Below are positions 12,764 to 26,103 of a stretch of 64,000 bases of DNA, piece after piece. Every line of letters starts with the position of its first letter. Positions within the stretch are counted from its first letter, which is position 1. Source of the DNA: Okapia johnstoni (Eukaryota; Chordata; Mammalia; Artiodactyla; Giraffidae); assembly GCA_024291935.2 (NCBI GenBank), contig CM044317.1:62176730-62240729 (forward strand), read 5' to 3'. The position numbers and the translations under genes were made by a program. Below the pieces are notes generated by a model. It searched no databases. It saw nothing but the letters and a program-made list of their open reading frames with translations, and had not been told where the DNA came from.

Positions 12764-12869
12764 TGGAGTAGGAAATGGCAAACCCACTCCAGTTTATTTG
12801 CATGGAGAATCCCATGGACAGAGGAGCCTGGCAGGCTGTTCCAGGCGTCACAAAGAGACACGACTGAGT
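12764..12869 (+). repeat. BovA-like SINE fragment
   Basis: Only the body is present: GGAAATGGCAAACCCACTCC, GGAGAATCCCATGGACAGAG and CACAAAGAGACACGACTGAG. The tRNA head is missing. Confidence 0.85.
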
Positions 12870-13131
12870 ACGTATGCCTGGGTGGAAGGGTGAATCGGAG
12901 ACCACTTCTCATATGTGCAAAACATATAGAGCCACACAAGACACTGGGAAAGGAAGTTGTTACAGATGAGAATTATATGGGTGACGATAGATGAAAAACA
13001 GGTCTAGAAAAATAAAGGGACTTTGCCAGGGTTACACTATAAGCTATCCTCACCTGACTCAGGTAAATTTTAAACCAATCAGTTGAGTCCTGTGATAGTC
13101 ATTTCCCATTAGAAGTTATGTACATTCAAAG

Positions 13132-13293
13132 CAGCGGTTCTTGACCCTGGCTGCACACTAGAATCATATGTATCATAGTGAGACCCTGACCCCACCTAGT
13201 CCAGCCAAAATCTCTGTGGGTAAAGCCCTGGGAGCTATATATTTTTCAACTCCCCAGGTAAATCCTAGGTATATCCAGGTTGAGAATGCTGAT
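13132..13293. mobile_element. MER5A-like hAT fossil
   Basis: CAGCGGTTCTTGACCCTGGC at the left and CAGGTTGAGAATGCTG at the right form the inverted ends of MER5A. Inside, TGCACACTAGAATCA and ACCCCACCTAGTCC also fit. Old, non-coding. Confidence 0.85.
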
Positions 13294-14069
13294 TCAGAAA
13301 AATGTATAATTAAAAAGATATTTTGAATAGTATATATTAAGACAAGCCAGGATATTACATTCTCACAGATTAGGTAAAGGTTTTAACTTGAATTAAGTTT
13401 ATATTTTCACATTTAGTATTACTCACATTTTACCAATAACAAGTTAACTTATGTATGCAAAACTTGCCTTCATAAAGCAGGGAAAGGATTCTGAACTGTG
13501 AGAATCTCCTTCCTAGCCTATCTTTATCAGTCAGGATAGAATAAATTTTGTTAAAGTAACTAACAATCCAACATTCCAAGGGTAAAACAAAACCACTGAT
13601 ATCCTGCTCAGGCTACATGTTTACCATTGGCTGGCAAGAGGGGGTTGACAGAAAATCCAGACACAAGCTTTGGTGATCACGGGGGCTGAGAGAAGAGTGT
13701 GGCTGTATAGTGGCTCTTAAGTTATGTTCAGGAACTGAATCACATTTCAATTCTCCTTATGTTTCCTTGGTCTGAGTGAGTTACATGGGTGCAAGTTGTT
13801 TCAAGCACGTGAAAGACTGAAGTCCTCCCATGCGTTTAGAACAAGAGAACCGAACATTTATAAACAGTTCTGAGCACTACTTCACTATTCTAACTAGTCC
13901 CCATCCCCCAGCAGGTAGCTAACAGAAATGCAGTCACCAAAAACAGCGCTCACTCACATCAGCTAAACACCTAACAAGCACCAAGTATTGAGGACAAAAA
14001 TGTATGGAAGCCGTGGAGATATCAAACATAAGGGAAAGTATGTGCAAGCCTTTGGCACACCTTACACCA

Positions 14070-14256
14070 GGCTTCCTGGTGGCTCATATGCAGGTAAAGA
14101 ATCCACCTGCAATGCAGAAGACCTGGGTTCAACCGCTGGGTTGGGAAGATGCCCTGGAGAAGGGAATGGCAACTCACTTCAGTATTCTTGCCTGGAGATT
14201 TCCATGGGTAGAGGAAAGAGCTGAACATGACTGAGCGACTAACACTTTCATTTTCA
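14070..14256 (+). repeat. Bov-tA SINE
   Basis: GGCTTCCTGGTGGCTCATAT, CCACCTGCAATGCAGAAGAC, GGAATGGCAACTCACTTCAG, and the full tail GAGCGACTAACACTTTCATT. Part of the body near GGTAGAGGAAAGAGC is deleted relative to the consensus. Confidence 0.9.
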
Positions 14257-14304
14257 CACAGCAAAAATGAAGATGGAGTGGTAGTCAGGGGCTGTTATCT
14301 CAGC

Positions 14305-14530
14305 TATCATATATTGAGCATATACCAGGTGCCAGACAAATTTTTTAAGTAATGTCTATGTTTTATTTATTCTTACAATGATGCTATGAGGTATGCACTG
14401 TTGTTATTTTCTATTTTTTTAGGTAATGAGATTGAAGCATTGAGAGAGAAAACAACTTCTCGAGGTCGTGACCTCACAAGTAGCAGAGGTAGGATTGAAC
14501 CTACATTGTCTGCATCCGAGTCTTAATGTT
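14305..14530 (+). repeat. MIR SINE fragment
   Basis: ATACCAGGTGCCAGACAAAT, ATGATGCTATGAGGTATGCA, GGTAATGAGATTGAAGCATT and AGCAGAGGTAGGATTGAAC are the order of MIR core and flanks. Confidence 0.75.
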
Positions 14531-14737
14531 TAACCATACAGTGTGGGGTTAAGAAGGTAGGATTTTAGATCTGGAAGTAGCCTAGGAATTACCCAATTCA
14601 AGATTTTCACGTCACAGGTAACACTATTAGGTAATAGCTAAGCTGGAACTAGACCCTATGAAATGAAATATTTCCAGCTATATAGGTGGGCAAAAAAGTC
14701 ACAATTATCAGTGATTTCTGGCCTTCTAATGTGAATG

Positions 14738-14911
14738 CGGGAGACCTGCATTTGATCTCTTGGGTTGGGAAGATTCCCTAGAGGAGGGCATGGCAATCCA
14801 CTCCAGTATTCTTGCCTGGAGAATCCCCATGGACAGAGGTGCCTGGCGGGCTACAGTCCATGGGGTTGCAAAGAGTCAGGACACAACCGAGCGACTACAC
14901 ACAGCACACAC
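14738..14911 (+). repeat. Bov-tA SINE, 5'-truncated
   Basis: Begins inside the tRNA-derived head at CGGGAGACCTGCATTTGATC and continues to ACCGAGCGACTACACACAGC. The 10-bp target-site duplication AATGTGAATG sits exactly at both ends (14728-14737 and 14912-14921), so the truncation arose at insertion. Confidence 0.93.
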
Positions 14912-15204
14912 AATGTGAATGAGGGTTCCCAAAAGAGAACACAATGCTTGTGATCCAGCAGATGCCTCCACCCCAGCAATCTGGAGATTGCTGAGGAGCT
15001 GGGGCAGAGGGGATGCAAGTAGCAGCCATCTGCCATACCTGCCTCCCCTAAGGGTGACAGGAAACAGGATTTGATTCTAGATAGTTTAGATGCATATGAA
15101 AGGAATTAATTCAGTGAGCCCAGAGGCTTGCATCTTCCCAAACACAGAAGAATGCTAATTTCCTTAGCTTGATATCTGGGTTTCCTTAGTTTGCTGTTGT
15201 TGTG

Positions 15205-15405
15205 ACAGCTGCTTGGTAGAGTCCTGCGCTTTGTAGACCCCACAGATTATAGCCTGCCAGGCTCCTCAGTCCATGAACTTCTCCAGCAAGAATACTGGAG
15301 TGGGTTGCCATGCCCTTCTCCAGGGGATCTTCCCAACCCAGGGATCAAATCTGGGTCTCCTGCATTGCAGGCAGATTCCTTAACGTCTGAGCCACCAAGG
15401 AAGCC
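15205..15405 (-). repeat. Bov-tA SINE
   Basis: Complement of Bov-tA: AGCCTGCCAGGCTCCTCAGT, GGAGTGGGTTGCCATGCCC, TGCATTGCAGGCAGATTCC and GAGCCACCAAGGAAGCCC. A possible 8-bp target-site duplication, TTTCCTTA, is at 15181-15188 and 15409-15416. Confidence 0.9.
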
Positions 15406-15910
15406 CATTTTCCTTACTACCTAACAGTAATCTTTGATGTTCAGACTGCCTGTCCCCTTTGTTGCAAAGTGGTATAGAGCCTGACTCCCTCTCCTGCCTC
15501 CTCAAAGCATTTTTCTCAGGGGTACTGAGATGTTGCCTGCTGGGCTTAACATTCCCACCAAATAAAATAACTCTCTATTTATAGGTTGTGACTAATATGT
15601 TTTAGTCAACAGCCCAAAGTCAACTGACAGCTACTCCAGGGTTTTTCCACTGCACAGTTAGTCCCTTTACTGGTGAAGTATTTTAACTTTTTGAAGCTAT
15701 TAGGAAACAATTGCCTTCCTATAGTTAATCTAGAAGCACAAGGTGATGAGAGCCAATTCCAGTGCACATCTTTCAAGGTGTGCTCTATATGTGGGCACCT
15801 GGTTAAATGTGTAAACTGAGGGAGAACCCAACTGGTGTTCTGCTTCCCAAGATCTGTCATCTAGGTTACTGAAGTTAGTGGAAAGGATGCCTTTTCCTAA
15901 TTTTAAGAAA

Positions 15911-16152
15911 GCAGGGTTTCTCAACCTCAGTGCCACTGACATCTCTAGCCTAGTGAAGAATATTCTTTGTTGTGGAGGGCTATCCTACACAATACAAGCA
16001 TCCTTAGCCTCTATCTACTAGCTGTTAGTAACATCCCCTCATCCCCAATTATGACAGAACAATATCTCTAGACATTGCCAAATGTCCCTGAGGTATGTGT
16101 GTATAGGAGCGGGGGATGGTATAATTGCCCTGGGTTGAAAACCACGGCTAAT
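15911..16152. mobile_element. MER20-like hAT fossil
   Basis: CAGGGTTTCTCAACCTCAGT at the left, CTAGACATTGCCAAATGTCC inside and GGGTTGAAAACCACGGCTA at the right match MER20 in inverted orientation. Old, non-coding. Confidence 0.85.
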
Positions 16153-19100
16153 AGAGGCTTGATCTGCTCACTAAGCTGTATATCCCAGGGGCACTCTCTC
16201 TCTCTCTCCCCGCAGAGCTGGTACTTTATTTTTTATTCCCTGAATACAAGATTTCTGTAAGAGCTGGCAAACAAATTATCTCTTTTTAAAATTTATGTTG
16301 GCTGCTTCTCAACCAGACTTGCAGCAGCAGCACTAATATTTATTTCCTGAAATAAAAATATGCATCTGTAAAATTAAATAAATTCAAAGAGAACCTTCTC
16401 TTGGTCTTAATGATGAATATTATTCTTGATAAACACTATGAGATTTACAGGATGGAATCTCTTAAGAATGTTAGCAAGAATGTTCTTTATAGCTGTGATT
16501 GCAATATTGAAGTACTGAAAAACAACTGAAATTTCCCAACAATAAAGAAGTGGTTAGGTAAAATGTGGTGCATTGTTACTATGTAAAAAGAAATATCCAT
16601 TTAAAAAGGAACATGGACATACACTGCCATGGATAGAATGTGAATTGAAGAGGCAAGTTACAGAACGATATATAAAAGATGATCCAATTTATGTTTAAAG
16701 CATACATTATGTTTGTGCTCATGGAAATGTAAAGGAAACTGTTTGTGAAGGGAAGTGAGATTGAGAGAATCAAATGGTGTGTGTGTGTGGTGTGTTTTGA
16801 CACATACTGCTTTGTTTTTGTATTTAACAGTAACAAAATTTCACAAAACATGTTAAACAGCATTTTTGTGTGCCAGAAGGCACAGTTTTACAGGTGATTT
16901 AGAAAGGCCCTATTTAGTTTCATGAAATAATTATTTTAAAGTTTAATAAGACATAAGATTTAACTTCTCCATCCCATGAAGGAAATGGACAGTCAGTCAT
17001 TGTAATTAACCAAACAGTATTCTCAAAAGTCATCATTTTCAGAAGATGGTTTATTGCAGAATGGCTTTTAGCTTTCTTTTGCTAACAAAATGCATTTTTC
17101 TTACCAAAATTATGAGAATGTGGGAATTTTATTGTATTTTATTTCAATTCCAGATATTTTTAAAATATTATTTTGACAGATATAAGGTCAGTTTCTAAGT
17201 GAAGATAGAATTGACCAGCATAGCATAATAGTGTATGTAGTCCTCAATACTAGACAAAGAAGATTTCAATTGAGCTTAAAAATATGATCAAAACTACATA
17301 TTAAACAAAATTGAATACACATATTATTTATTTTTAGTGAATTATCATTGCCTAGGAGATAGGTACTGATAAACTAAAATTTTTATTTTAGCTCTATCTT
17401 CAGGCATTATTTTTGCAGAATTTTAAAAACATGGTAATTAGTACCACAATGCTTAGACAAATGAGTATTTTTAAAATAATAAAGTAGTTTTAATAGTAAG
17501 GTTTATTCAAGATTCAATTTTTTAAAGCAGGGGAATGCTTCTTTTCTTTTGGATGCCTTATTTACTCTTCAACAAAAACAGCTAATCATTTTCTATTCCA
17601 ACACCTTTATACTGGATGGACACAAAATGATTATTCATCTGAGCATCTGAGCTTTCTCTGTACTTGGTAATCAGTTGAGTCATCTGACCTCTCCTTATTC
17701 ATGGAAAGCCGTGGAAAGACCACTTGTTGAGATTGTGTCATGTTCTCTATCCCCTTTTCTCTCTTTCTGGTTCCATCTTGTTAGCTTTATTAGCCTTGAA
17801 AGTGTAATACTATGGCTATGGGTATGTTTGTCTTCCTGGATAACTCAAGCATACAATTGGGAAAACAAAGTTCACACATTCTTTTTCTACTTCAATTAAC
17901 AACTATATTATAAACTGACAGATAACTAATGAAAAATAAGGGGTTATGAAAACATAATGGCTTAACCGAATGGGTTGCAATTAAAAGCTTATCAATGCCC
18001 ACTTTCATCATTCTGTGGTGCTCTGAAACCTCTAGAATATAATTAATATTTCATACAATTCACAGCTTCTAAATGAATTTTTGCATTACATCAATGGGTA
18101 AAAATTAATTAAAAATCAACAACAGACTGCAAAGGAATGTCTTGTTTACACAAAGATTATTGTCCAACTCAACTTCAGAAAAATAATTACCTGCTGCACA
18201 CTAAGGAGAATTTTACATTGTTATAGAGACCTTCACATGAATGACTTTTTGAGTGAATTATTGTTAAACAACTGTTGGAGAGTTGAAAACCCTTGTCCTA
18301 CATGTTATAGCAATTAGGAGAGTTAATGGATATTCTGCTTAGAATTCTGAGAGGAATACAGTTTATATGGTTTTACTGCTGCAATAAAGAATGTGTTGAA
18401 GTTTTGCTGTAACAGCTCAGCATAGTGTTATCACTCTGTTTGTTAAATAACATTTTTTCTCTACAGAGAAGCAAAGAACTGTTATAATTATTTATTGATT
18501 TTAAACCTCTTAATTACTCAATATCTGATTTTTCTTTTAAAGTATTGCCTCTTTAAGGTGGAGTTGTTCTAATGATAGGCAAATACAACTTATTCAAATA
18601 TAACCTGTTACCACTAGTGCCATCTGGGAAGCCCCAAGATCAGTGTTTAAGAAAATACAGATATTAGTTTCCAGTTTTAAAGTTCCTACTGGAGACATCA
18701 GCCATAAGATATTAAGTTCAAATTTATAGGCTGCCGAATTGTATGTTATTTCCCCAAGTATTCATCAAAGACCCAAACTAAACTGAGTATGGCAAGGAGT
18801 CGATAGATATAGACAAATATTAATAGATAGATATTAATTACATAACTAGAATGCTGAAAGGTAGATTATAGGCTCTTCCCACTTTCTTTAAGACAGCATC
18901 CTTGATCTAAGTAGCAAAATTAAAGATACAATCCTATAAAAAATATTACAAGTTTATAATTGCATGACTGTATAACTTCTCTTCCTGCTATATCGAGAGA
19001 AATAAAATTAATTAAGCTCTGTATCATTGACATATGTATGTAAAAGAATACACTATACTGTAGTTAATCCTTCAGTACTGCTAATCTTTTAATCTAGTTC

Positions 19101-20542
19101 AAAACATTTGGCAATTGAATATTTGTTTGAATTTATGAACTTAGTATCCTATGGCTAATGTCTCCAACTAAGAACTTTAAAACTGAAAAACAGTATCTGT
19201 ATTTTCTTAAACACTGATCTTTGAAGTAGTTGGATGTAAACCTGATTCCCATGTGAATTTGAGGTATTCCATTTCAAGAATTTACAAAATCTCAAAACTG
19301 TACTTACTCTTGTTTGAACACTATTATGGGACCCTCTAAGACTTTACCTTTGAACTTGTAGGATACTGTGCTCCATGTGTATCTCGCAAATGATTCTCAA
19401 AGTTGTAGTCAGAATTAATAAAGTTTGTCCCCTGAGCCTTGGCATATGTGGAAATATTAATACATGTATAGCATTCATGGTACCTTTCAGGCTCTGTCTA
19501 GATGCTCTGTGGCAGAAGTATTAGAAAATAATTCTCACCTTGAGTCCAACCAATCAGCCACAACTAATTTACATGACAGTATAATTACAGGCACCCATAA
19601 GTATTAGTTGTTTCAATTACATATGTTAAGGCTGACTAGTTTGATAAAAGCATACAGAGGAAAACATTGCAAAACTTCTGCCACTAAATAGGAAGACAGT
19701 TTCACTCACTTAACTTCCCACTTGGCTTTTTGCTTTGTATCAAATTCTCACACCTAATTTATAATTTTGTCATAGATTATAAAATCAAATTCTTCAAAAG
19801 ACCAAGTGAAATTGTAGCCAGCACTTGTCTTGATCTATACGGCTTGTCACTCCATCATTGGAGATTAACTTAAATTTATCTGATTCACTGTGTTCTCTAA
19901 AACATCATGCAGATTTTAAGTAGGAACCCACTTGCCTTCAAGATGTTGCTAAATGGATTTCTCTAATCTATAGCTATCACTTTTTCTTATTTAAATGGTA
20001 AATAAATCAAATACATAAGCCTCTCTCTCTTTCATTCTCTCCCCCTGTCTCTCTCAATATAGGACATTAAGTGATAATGAATAAAAAATGTGGCTAAAGC
20101 CATGTATCTGCATAGATTTAAGTGTGAAATACATTAAAATCTTACTTCCTTTTCTTAGTTACCCTAGAAAAGTCCCCATCAGGCCAACAAGCTACAGGTG
20201 TAACAATTCCATTATCATCAAAAGTTGATTACTTATTGAGTGTTTACTATGTGCTAAATACTTTTACACTCTCCTGATTATATATAAGAAGTAAGGTTAT
20301 TAAAGCTTTTATGAAGGAAATTACAATCTAAATAGGAAGCCACTATAAATACCTTCTGTTTTCTAGAAAAGGAGTTCTCCCAACCTTATGTTAATCTTAC
20401 CCTTCTTCATTTTTATGTCATATGGTATCAACAGAACTAGCCTCCCCAGAGGCATCAGGCACTGGCTGGGGTGCAGGAAAGCACAGTCATGAGGAAAAGA
20501 GAATGTATGACAAGAGGCTGAGGAAAGAGAGAGCAATTTTCA
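16153..20542. other. Long AT-rich stretch, nothing recognised
   Basis: More than 4 kb without a SINE or BovB, which is unusual for this window. A short (CT)n at 16198-16208, a TG-rich spot near 16780 and a CT-rich tract at 20021-20055 are the only simple features. No domain-bearing frame. Confidence 0.6.
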
Positions 20543-20712
20543 AAAATTATTTATTTATTTGGGTCTCTGTTGGAGCACACAGATTCTCTCATTGTAGTCC
20601 ACAGGCGTAGTTACTCTGCAGCATATGGGATCTTAATTCTCTGACCAGGGATCAAACCTGTGTCCCCTGCACTGCAAGGCAGATTCTTAACCACTAGACC
20701 ACCAGGGAAGTC
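20543..20712 (-). repeat. CHR-type SINE
   Basis: Begins on + with the complement of the AAATAAAT tail (AAATTATTTATTTATTTGGG), then GGGATCTTAATTCTCTGACC, CAGGGATCAAACCTGTGTCC and AACCACTAGACCACCAGGG. Diverged full-length copy. Confidence 0.88.
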
Positions 20713-21626
20713 TTAAGAACAGTGTTATAGAAAGAAGAGATAATCTTGTACCTAAACCTCAAAATGTTCTCTATATGCTCGACACACATAGTGAATGTAT
20801 TTAAATGATTCGGATGGATAGATGGTTTTAAAAGATAAAAGTAGGTACCTGAATAGCTTAGAAACCAAATATATCATACGTCAATACACATTAGCACAAC
20901 ACACACATGTGTGCATCCCATTAAATATTCTTTTAAATATTTGGATAAGAGAGGGAATTGTAAGTAATTGATGAATAATGATATGTTCTGTTGGAGCTTG
21001 TAGATCTGGCTGTTCTAATAAAAATAGGAGAAAATTCATCTTAAGCTAAATTTCATATATTTGCATTTTCACTTAAATAATGTTCCACCCTAATTTGACT
21101 ACCTTAAAAATACTGTAAGAGGACAACAAAAATCTTTTCTAACCAACAACATATAGAGAAATAGAATATTATTCCATTTGGCCTTATTAAAGTTGCCGTA
21201 TTATATTGACTAATTTTCTCTGACTTGATAAAGCATATAATCTAATTTTGTCAAAGCTTTATTATTATAATCACTGTGATTAGATTTGTGGAACTTAGTA
21301 ATTCTTGAGCATAAAATTTAGAATGTAGGAAATAAGCTTGACCAGGTCAAGGGATTTACAATTCAGGAATTCTATTCCTTTATAATGAGCAATTTGTTTT
21401 TATAGATAGAATATTAGATATGAAGAGAGTCAAGAGTCATACTTCTGTTATTTTAAACACTGTAATCATTAAATCAATTGATAATTAGATCATTGCTGAC
21501 CTTATTCAAATTATAATAATTCTTTGGGGACTGAAATTTTGACACAAATGCATGTAAATAATAACTGTTACCTGGATTTTTCATAATATGAACACATCAG
21601 ACAGTATCAGAAGTCTACTCCCAAAT
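20713..21626. other. AT-rich stretch, nothing recognised
   Basis: No frame or repeat recognised before the L1 target site. Confidence 0.6.
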
Positions 21627-21640
21627 CTTTCTCTTCCCCC

Positions 21641-22596
21641 CCTTTTTTTTTTTAATAAATTTATTTATTTTAGTTGGGGGCTAATTACTTTACAATATTG
21701 TAGTGGTTTTTGCCATACATTGACATGATTCAGCCATGGGTTTGCATGTGTTCCCCACCCTGAACCCCCCTCCCACCTCCCTCCCCATCCCATCCCTCTG
21801 GGTCATCCCATTGCCCCAGCCCTGAGCATTTGTCTCACACGTCGAACCTGAAATGGTGTTCTGTTTCACATATGATAATATACATGTTTCAATGCTATTG
21901 TCCCAGAACATCCCACCCTCACCTTCTCCCTCAGAGTCTATAAGACTGTTCTATGCATCTGTGTCTCTTATTCTGTCTCGCATATAGGGTTATCGTTACC
22001 ATCTTTCAAATTCCATATATATGCATTAGTATACTGTATTGGTGTTTTTCTTTCTGGCTTACTTCACTCTGTATAATGGGCTCCAGTTTCATCCATCTCA
22101 ATAGATCTGATTCAAATGAATTCTTTTTAATGGCTGAGTAATATTCCATTGTGTATATGTACCACAGCTTCCTTATCCATTCATCTGCTGACGGACATCT
22201 AGGTTGCTTCCATGTCCTGGCTATTGTAAACAGTGCTGCAATGAACATTGGGGTACACGCATCTCTTTCAATTCTGGTTTCCTCAGTGTGTATGCCCAGC
22301 AGTGGGATTGCTGGGTCATATGGCAGTTCTATTCCCAGTTTTTTAAGGAATCTCCACACTGTTCTCCATAGTGGCTGTACTAGTTTGCATTCCCACCAAC
22401 AGTGTAAGAGGGTTCCCTTTTCTCCACACCCTCTCCAGCCATTTTGGATAGCAGCCATTCTGACTGGTGTGAAATGGTACCTCATTGTGGTTTTGATTTG
22501 CATTTCTCTAATAATGAGTGATGATGAGCATCTTTTCATGTGTTTGTTAGCCATCTGTATGTCTTCTTTGGAGAAATGTCTATTATTTCTTTGGCC
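21641..22596 (-). mobile_element. L1 LINE 3' end (ORF2 C-terminus plus 3' UTR)
   Basis: Frame 22006-22656 (minus) holds the C-terminus of L1 ORF2: [66 protein letters not shown] and [16 protein letters not shown]. It is followed by the artiodactyl L1 3' UTR and an A tail (T run 21643-21653 on +). The 11-bp duplication CTTTCTCTTCC at 21627-21637 and 22597-22607 flanks it. Read on the minus strand, the pre-insertion site is TT/AAAAGGAAGAGAAAG, the preferred L1 endonuclease site. The ORF is long and little damaged, which suggests a fairly young insertion, but only the last fifth or so of L1 is present. Confidence 0.93.
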
Positions 22597-22849
22597 CTTT
22601 CTCTTCCTTTTAACTCCTTTGGCTGGATGTGGGTTTATCAAAACTAACCCGATCACTTAGTGAATCTCTGTTTAGACTAAGCATCATTCCATTTTACCAA
22701 GCTTATAACTCCTGTGCCTCCATGGGTTTGTTCCTCCCACTAAAGAAAGTTATCCCCTTTACTCTTCATTCATCCACAATCTATTATTTTCTAGCACCCC
22801 TTGAAATGTCATTGTTAACAGGGTATGCTTCTATCTCTCAGTAATATTT

Positions 22850-22995
22850 TTTGCATTGTATCCATATTGCACAAGGAATGTTCTGCTACTCCAGATATTT
22901 CCTTGGCTGACTCTTTGACCATATTCAGATTTCTACTCAAATGTTTTTGGTCTTTCCCTGATTACAGTTTCAACCCCTCAACTCTCCTTCTGCCT
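22850..22995 (+). repeat. L2-like fragment
   Basis: GCACAAGGAATGTTCTGCTA, CTTGGCTGACTCTTTGACC, AGATTTCTACTCAAATG and TCCCTGATTACAGTTTCAAC resemble an L2 segment. It lies between the L1 and the minus-strand BovB. Confidence 0.5.
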
Positions 22996-23998
22996 TTCAG
23001 TTCAGTTGCTCAGTCGTGTCCGACTCTTTGAGACCCCATGAATCGCACCACGCCAGGCCTCCCTGTCCATCACCAACTCCCCGAGTCCACCCAAACCCAT
23101 GTCCATCGAGTCGGTGATGCCATCCAGTCATCTCATCTTCTGTCATCCCCTTCTCCTCCTGCCCTCAATCATGCCCAGCATCAAGGTCTTTTCCAATGAG
23201 TCAGCTCTCCGCATCAGGTGGCCAAAGTATTGGAGTTTCAGCTTCAACATCAGACCTTCCAATGAACACCCAGGACTGATCTCCTTTAGGATGGACTGGT
23301 TGGATCTCCTTGCAGTCCAAGGAACTCTCAAAAGTCTTCTCCAACACCACAGTTCAAAAGCATCAATTCTTCGGTGCTCAGCTTGCCTTTATAGTCCAAC
23401 TCTCACATCCATACATGACTACTGGAAAAACCATAGCCTTGACTAGACGGACCTTTGTTGGCAAAGTAATGTCTCCGCCTTTTAATATGCTGTCTAGGTT
23501 GGTCATAACTTTCCTTCCAAGGAGTAAGCGTCTTTTAATTTCATGTCTGTAGTCACCATCTGCAGTGATTTTGGAGCCCAGAAAAATAAAGTCAGCTACT
23601 GTTTCCACTGTTTCCCCATCTATCCACCATGAAGCGATGGGACTGGATGCCATGATCTTAGTTTTCTGAATGTTGAACTTTAAGCCAACATTTTCACTCT
23701 CCTCTTTCACTTTCATCAAGAGGCTCTTTAGTTCTTCTTCACTTTCTGCCATAAGGGTGGTGTCATCTGCATATCTGAGGTTATTGATATTTCTCCCGGC
23801 AATCTTGATTCCATGTTGTGCTTCCTCCAGCCCAGCGTTTCTCATGATGTACTCTGCATGTAAGTTAAATAAGCAGGGTAACAATATACAGCCTTGACGT
23901 ACTCCTTTTCCTATTTGGAACCAGCCTGTTGTTCCATGTCCAGTTCTAACTGTTGCTTCCTGACCTGCACACAGGTTTCTCAGGAGGCAGGTCAGGTG
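22996..23998 (-). mobile_element. BovB LINE, 5'-truncated
   Basis: Minus-strand BovB of about 1 kb. The frame 23378-23884 (168 codons on -) keeps NLRYADDTTLMAESEEELK with the catalytic YADD, then SWWIDGETVETVADF and [21 protein letters not shown] second frame, 23143-23331, carries the C-terminal [16 protein letters not shown] and GCSLEG. It ends at 22996 in the (TTCAG)n complement of the BovB tail. GCSLEG and FIFLGS place it in the younger subfamily. The ORF2 frame is broken near 23340-23380, so no active enzyme is expected. Confidence 0.92.
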
Positions 23999-26103
23999 GT
24001 TTTACCCGTCTTTATTTTCCTTTATAGTACATCCACATGCACACATATCAAAACTGACAAAGGAAGATACTCATCAACAGCGAAACAGAGACTAGAACAG
24101 TAAATATTTAATGAATGATTGAATGGATACTAGAAAATTCTTAATTGTACAGCACAATGTTGTTATTTATTACTTTGTGTGTTTTAGTTGCTAATTTTTT
24201 TGTGTTATATGTTGCAGTTAAACAGACTTTAAATTTATTATTAAATTATTTACTGAGGTGTTATTTTCTGGGTTAGTTAAAATATTTTCCACATACCACC
24301 ATTAATTCATCTGGCAATATTTTCCTTTAATGTAAAATTAACAATAAATCTATTGATTAAATCTATTAACTTATTTTAACTTATTAAAACAATGCAGGTC
24401 TTGTGAGCTCTAGACCAGTGAAAAATATATCCCTTGCCTACACTTAAATAGAAGTGATTTGAAAAAAACCCAAAATTGTGTTCGAATAAATCATATGCTT
24501 AAAATCATAAAACAAGGGTGAAGGAGTTCAGAGAAAGCTAATACTAACATGATACACAGTTATATAATTGTATAATACATAATAGGTGATTTTAGGAACC
24601 TTAGAGTGGTCTAAAAATCAAGATTTATGTGAAACAATATTGCGAGCAGTGGAACCACAATCAGATAATTATTTTTTCTTACAGGCATTTTATTTCCTAT
24701 TCTTATTTACTTGTTTATCTTTCAATTTTTCTGGACAATACATTTCCTTTGTTTTACTAAGTAACTTCTTGACTATATGTTTTCTACCAAAGCCATTTAA
24801 ATGATTCTATTTATAAGACATAATTAAAATTCGTATTTTTCCATATACAGTAAAATCAAACTCTAACAATTCCAAATAATAATTATAGCTCAAATAACTC
24901 AGGATTAGTCTAGTCATACAGAAGTTGAAACAAATTAATTGAGAATCAAGAAGAACAGTCTATTTCTTAAAGATCTACAATAAGCAAACAACTTGGTATA
25001 AGAAGAAAAAACAGCATAAAATTCTCTGCATAACCTTCAGCATTTTTATAGACATTTTGAAAATAAAGGATGCTCTGATATATGCTCTTGTAGCAAGTAT
25101 TCTTAGTAGCACTGGTATCTTTAAATTGCACTGATAGTTTTAATTTAAATTAAGCTCATTGTTATCAGTCCCTGCAGATGTGCGAAAAGTTTACTGTCTA
25201 AATGGCACCATAAAGTGAAACTGAATAATACAACAATAAAAATGAAGGCAGGTTAATTAAAATGAAACTCATGAAGATTTGTCTATGAGAAACATCCTAT
25301 TTCATAATGTAAGTCAAATTCTCTTTCTCCCCTTCCCCATATTTCCAAATTTTAAAGCTTACCATTTGAAACAACATTTTATAGTAAATTTGAGTAAAGA
25401 GTTCCTTTCAAAACATACCAGTGTGTGTGAGCTTTTTAAAAAAATCCCACTTATCTTTTTTTTCTGTTTTAAGGCAGTGCATTTAAATCATTCCAAACAG
25501 TATATTATGAAGGAAGCAATCAGGCAGCCAAGCTGAAAAGAGGAATGAATTTGCCTGAGAAATAAAACGGGGAGTGCAGCTAAAAATGAAATATTTCATG
25601 TTATTTAAATTGCAAATGTAGTTATTTTTTATCAATGTCTCCAATACCATTTTGGCAGCTTTGAATAAATGATGAAAGTAGCATCTTTTTCTTGCCACTG
25701 TTATCAACAATTTAGACAGAGCAATTAATTTATTCTAGGTACATTAGGATTTTTTTTTCAAAATTCTGGCAGCTATTTTTTTTAAGTGTTCAGGGTTTCT
25801 CTCCATATACTTGGTGGTATATCTGATAATTTCATAAAAATTATTGGGAGGGAGGAAGAAAGTAAGATTAGTACCAGAAAAATAATGACTTTCTTAAAGA
25901 ATTAATAAACTTGTCATTTTCTACCACATCCTTCATTTTATATTAAAAGTTTGAGTTTGTATTCAGTATTTCAGCTTCTTGAGAAGAAGATTGATAAATA
26001 TTGTAACTTTTGAAGTACCTTCTAAGATAAAATGTTACTAAATATTTCCACATTGCTTGTAATCCAGATCCTCCTCTATTTAGCCCTCTTAACTACGACA
26101 GGT
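23999..26103. other. AT-rich stretch, nothing recognised
   Basis: Two kilobases with only short chance frames. No SINE or LINE recognised. Confidence 0.6.

Noticed and set aside
22006..22656. 216-codon minus-strand frame as a possible gene
   Set aside because: It is the C-terminus of L1 ORF2 (motifs [13 protein letters not shown] and [11 protein letters not shown]) inside a 5'-truncated insertion. The opposite-strand frame at 22151-22660 is its shadow.
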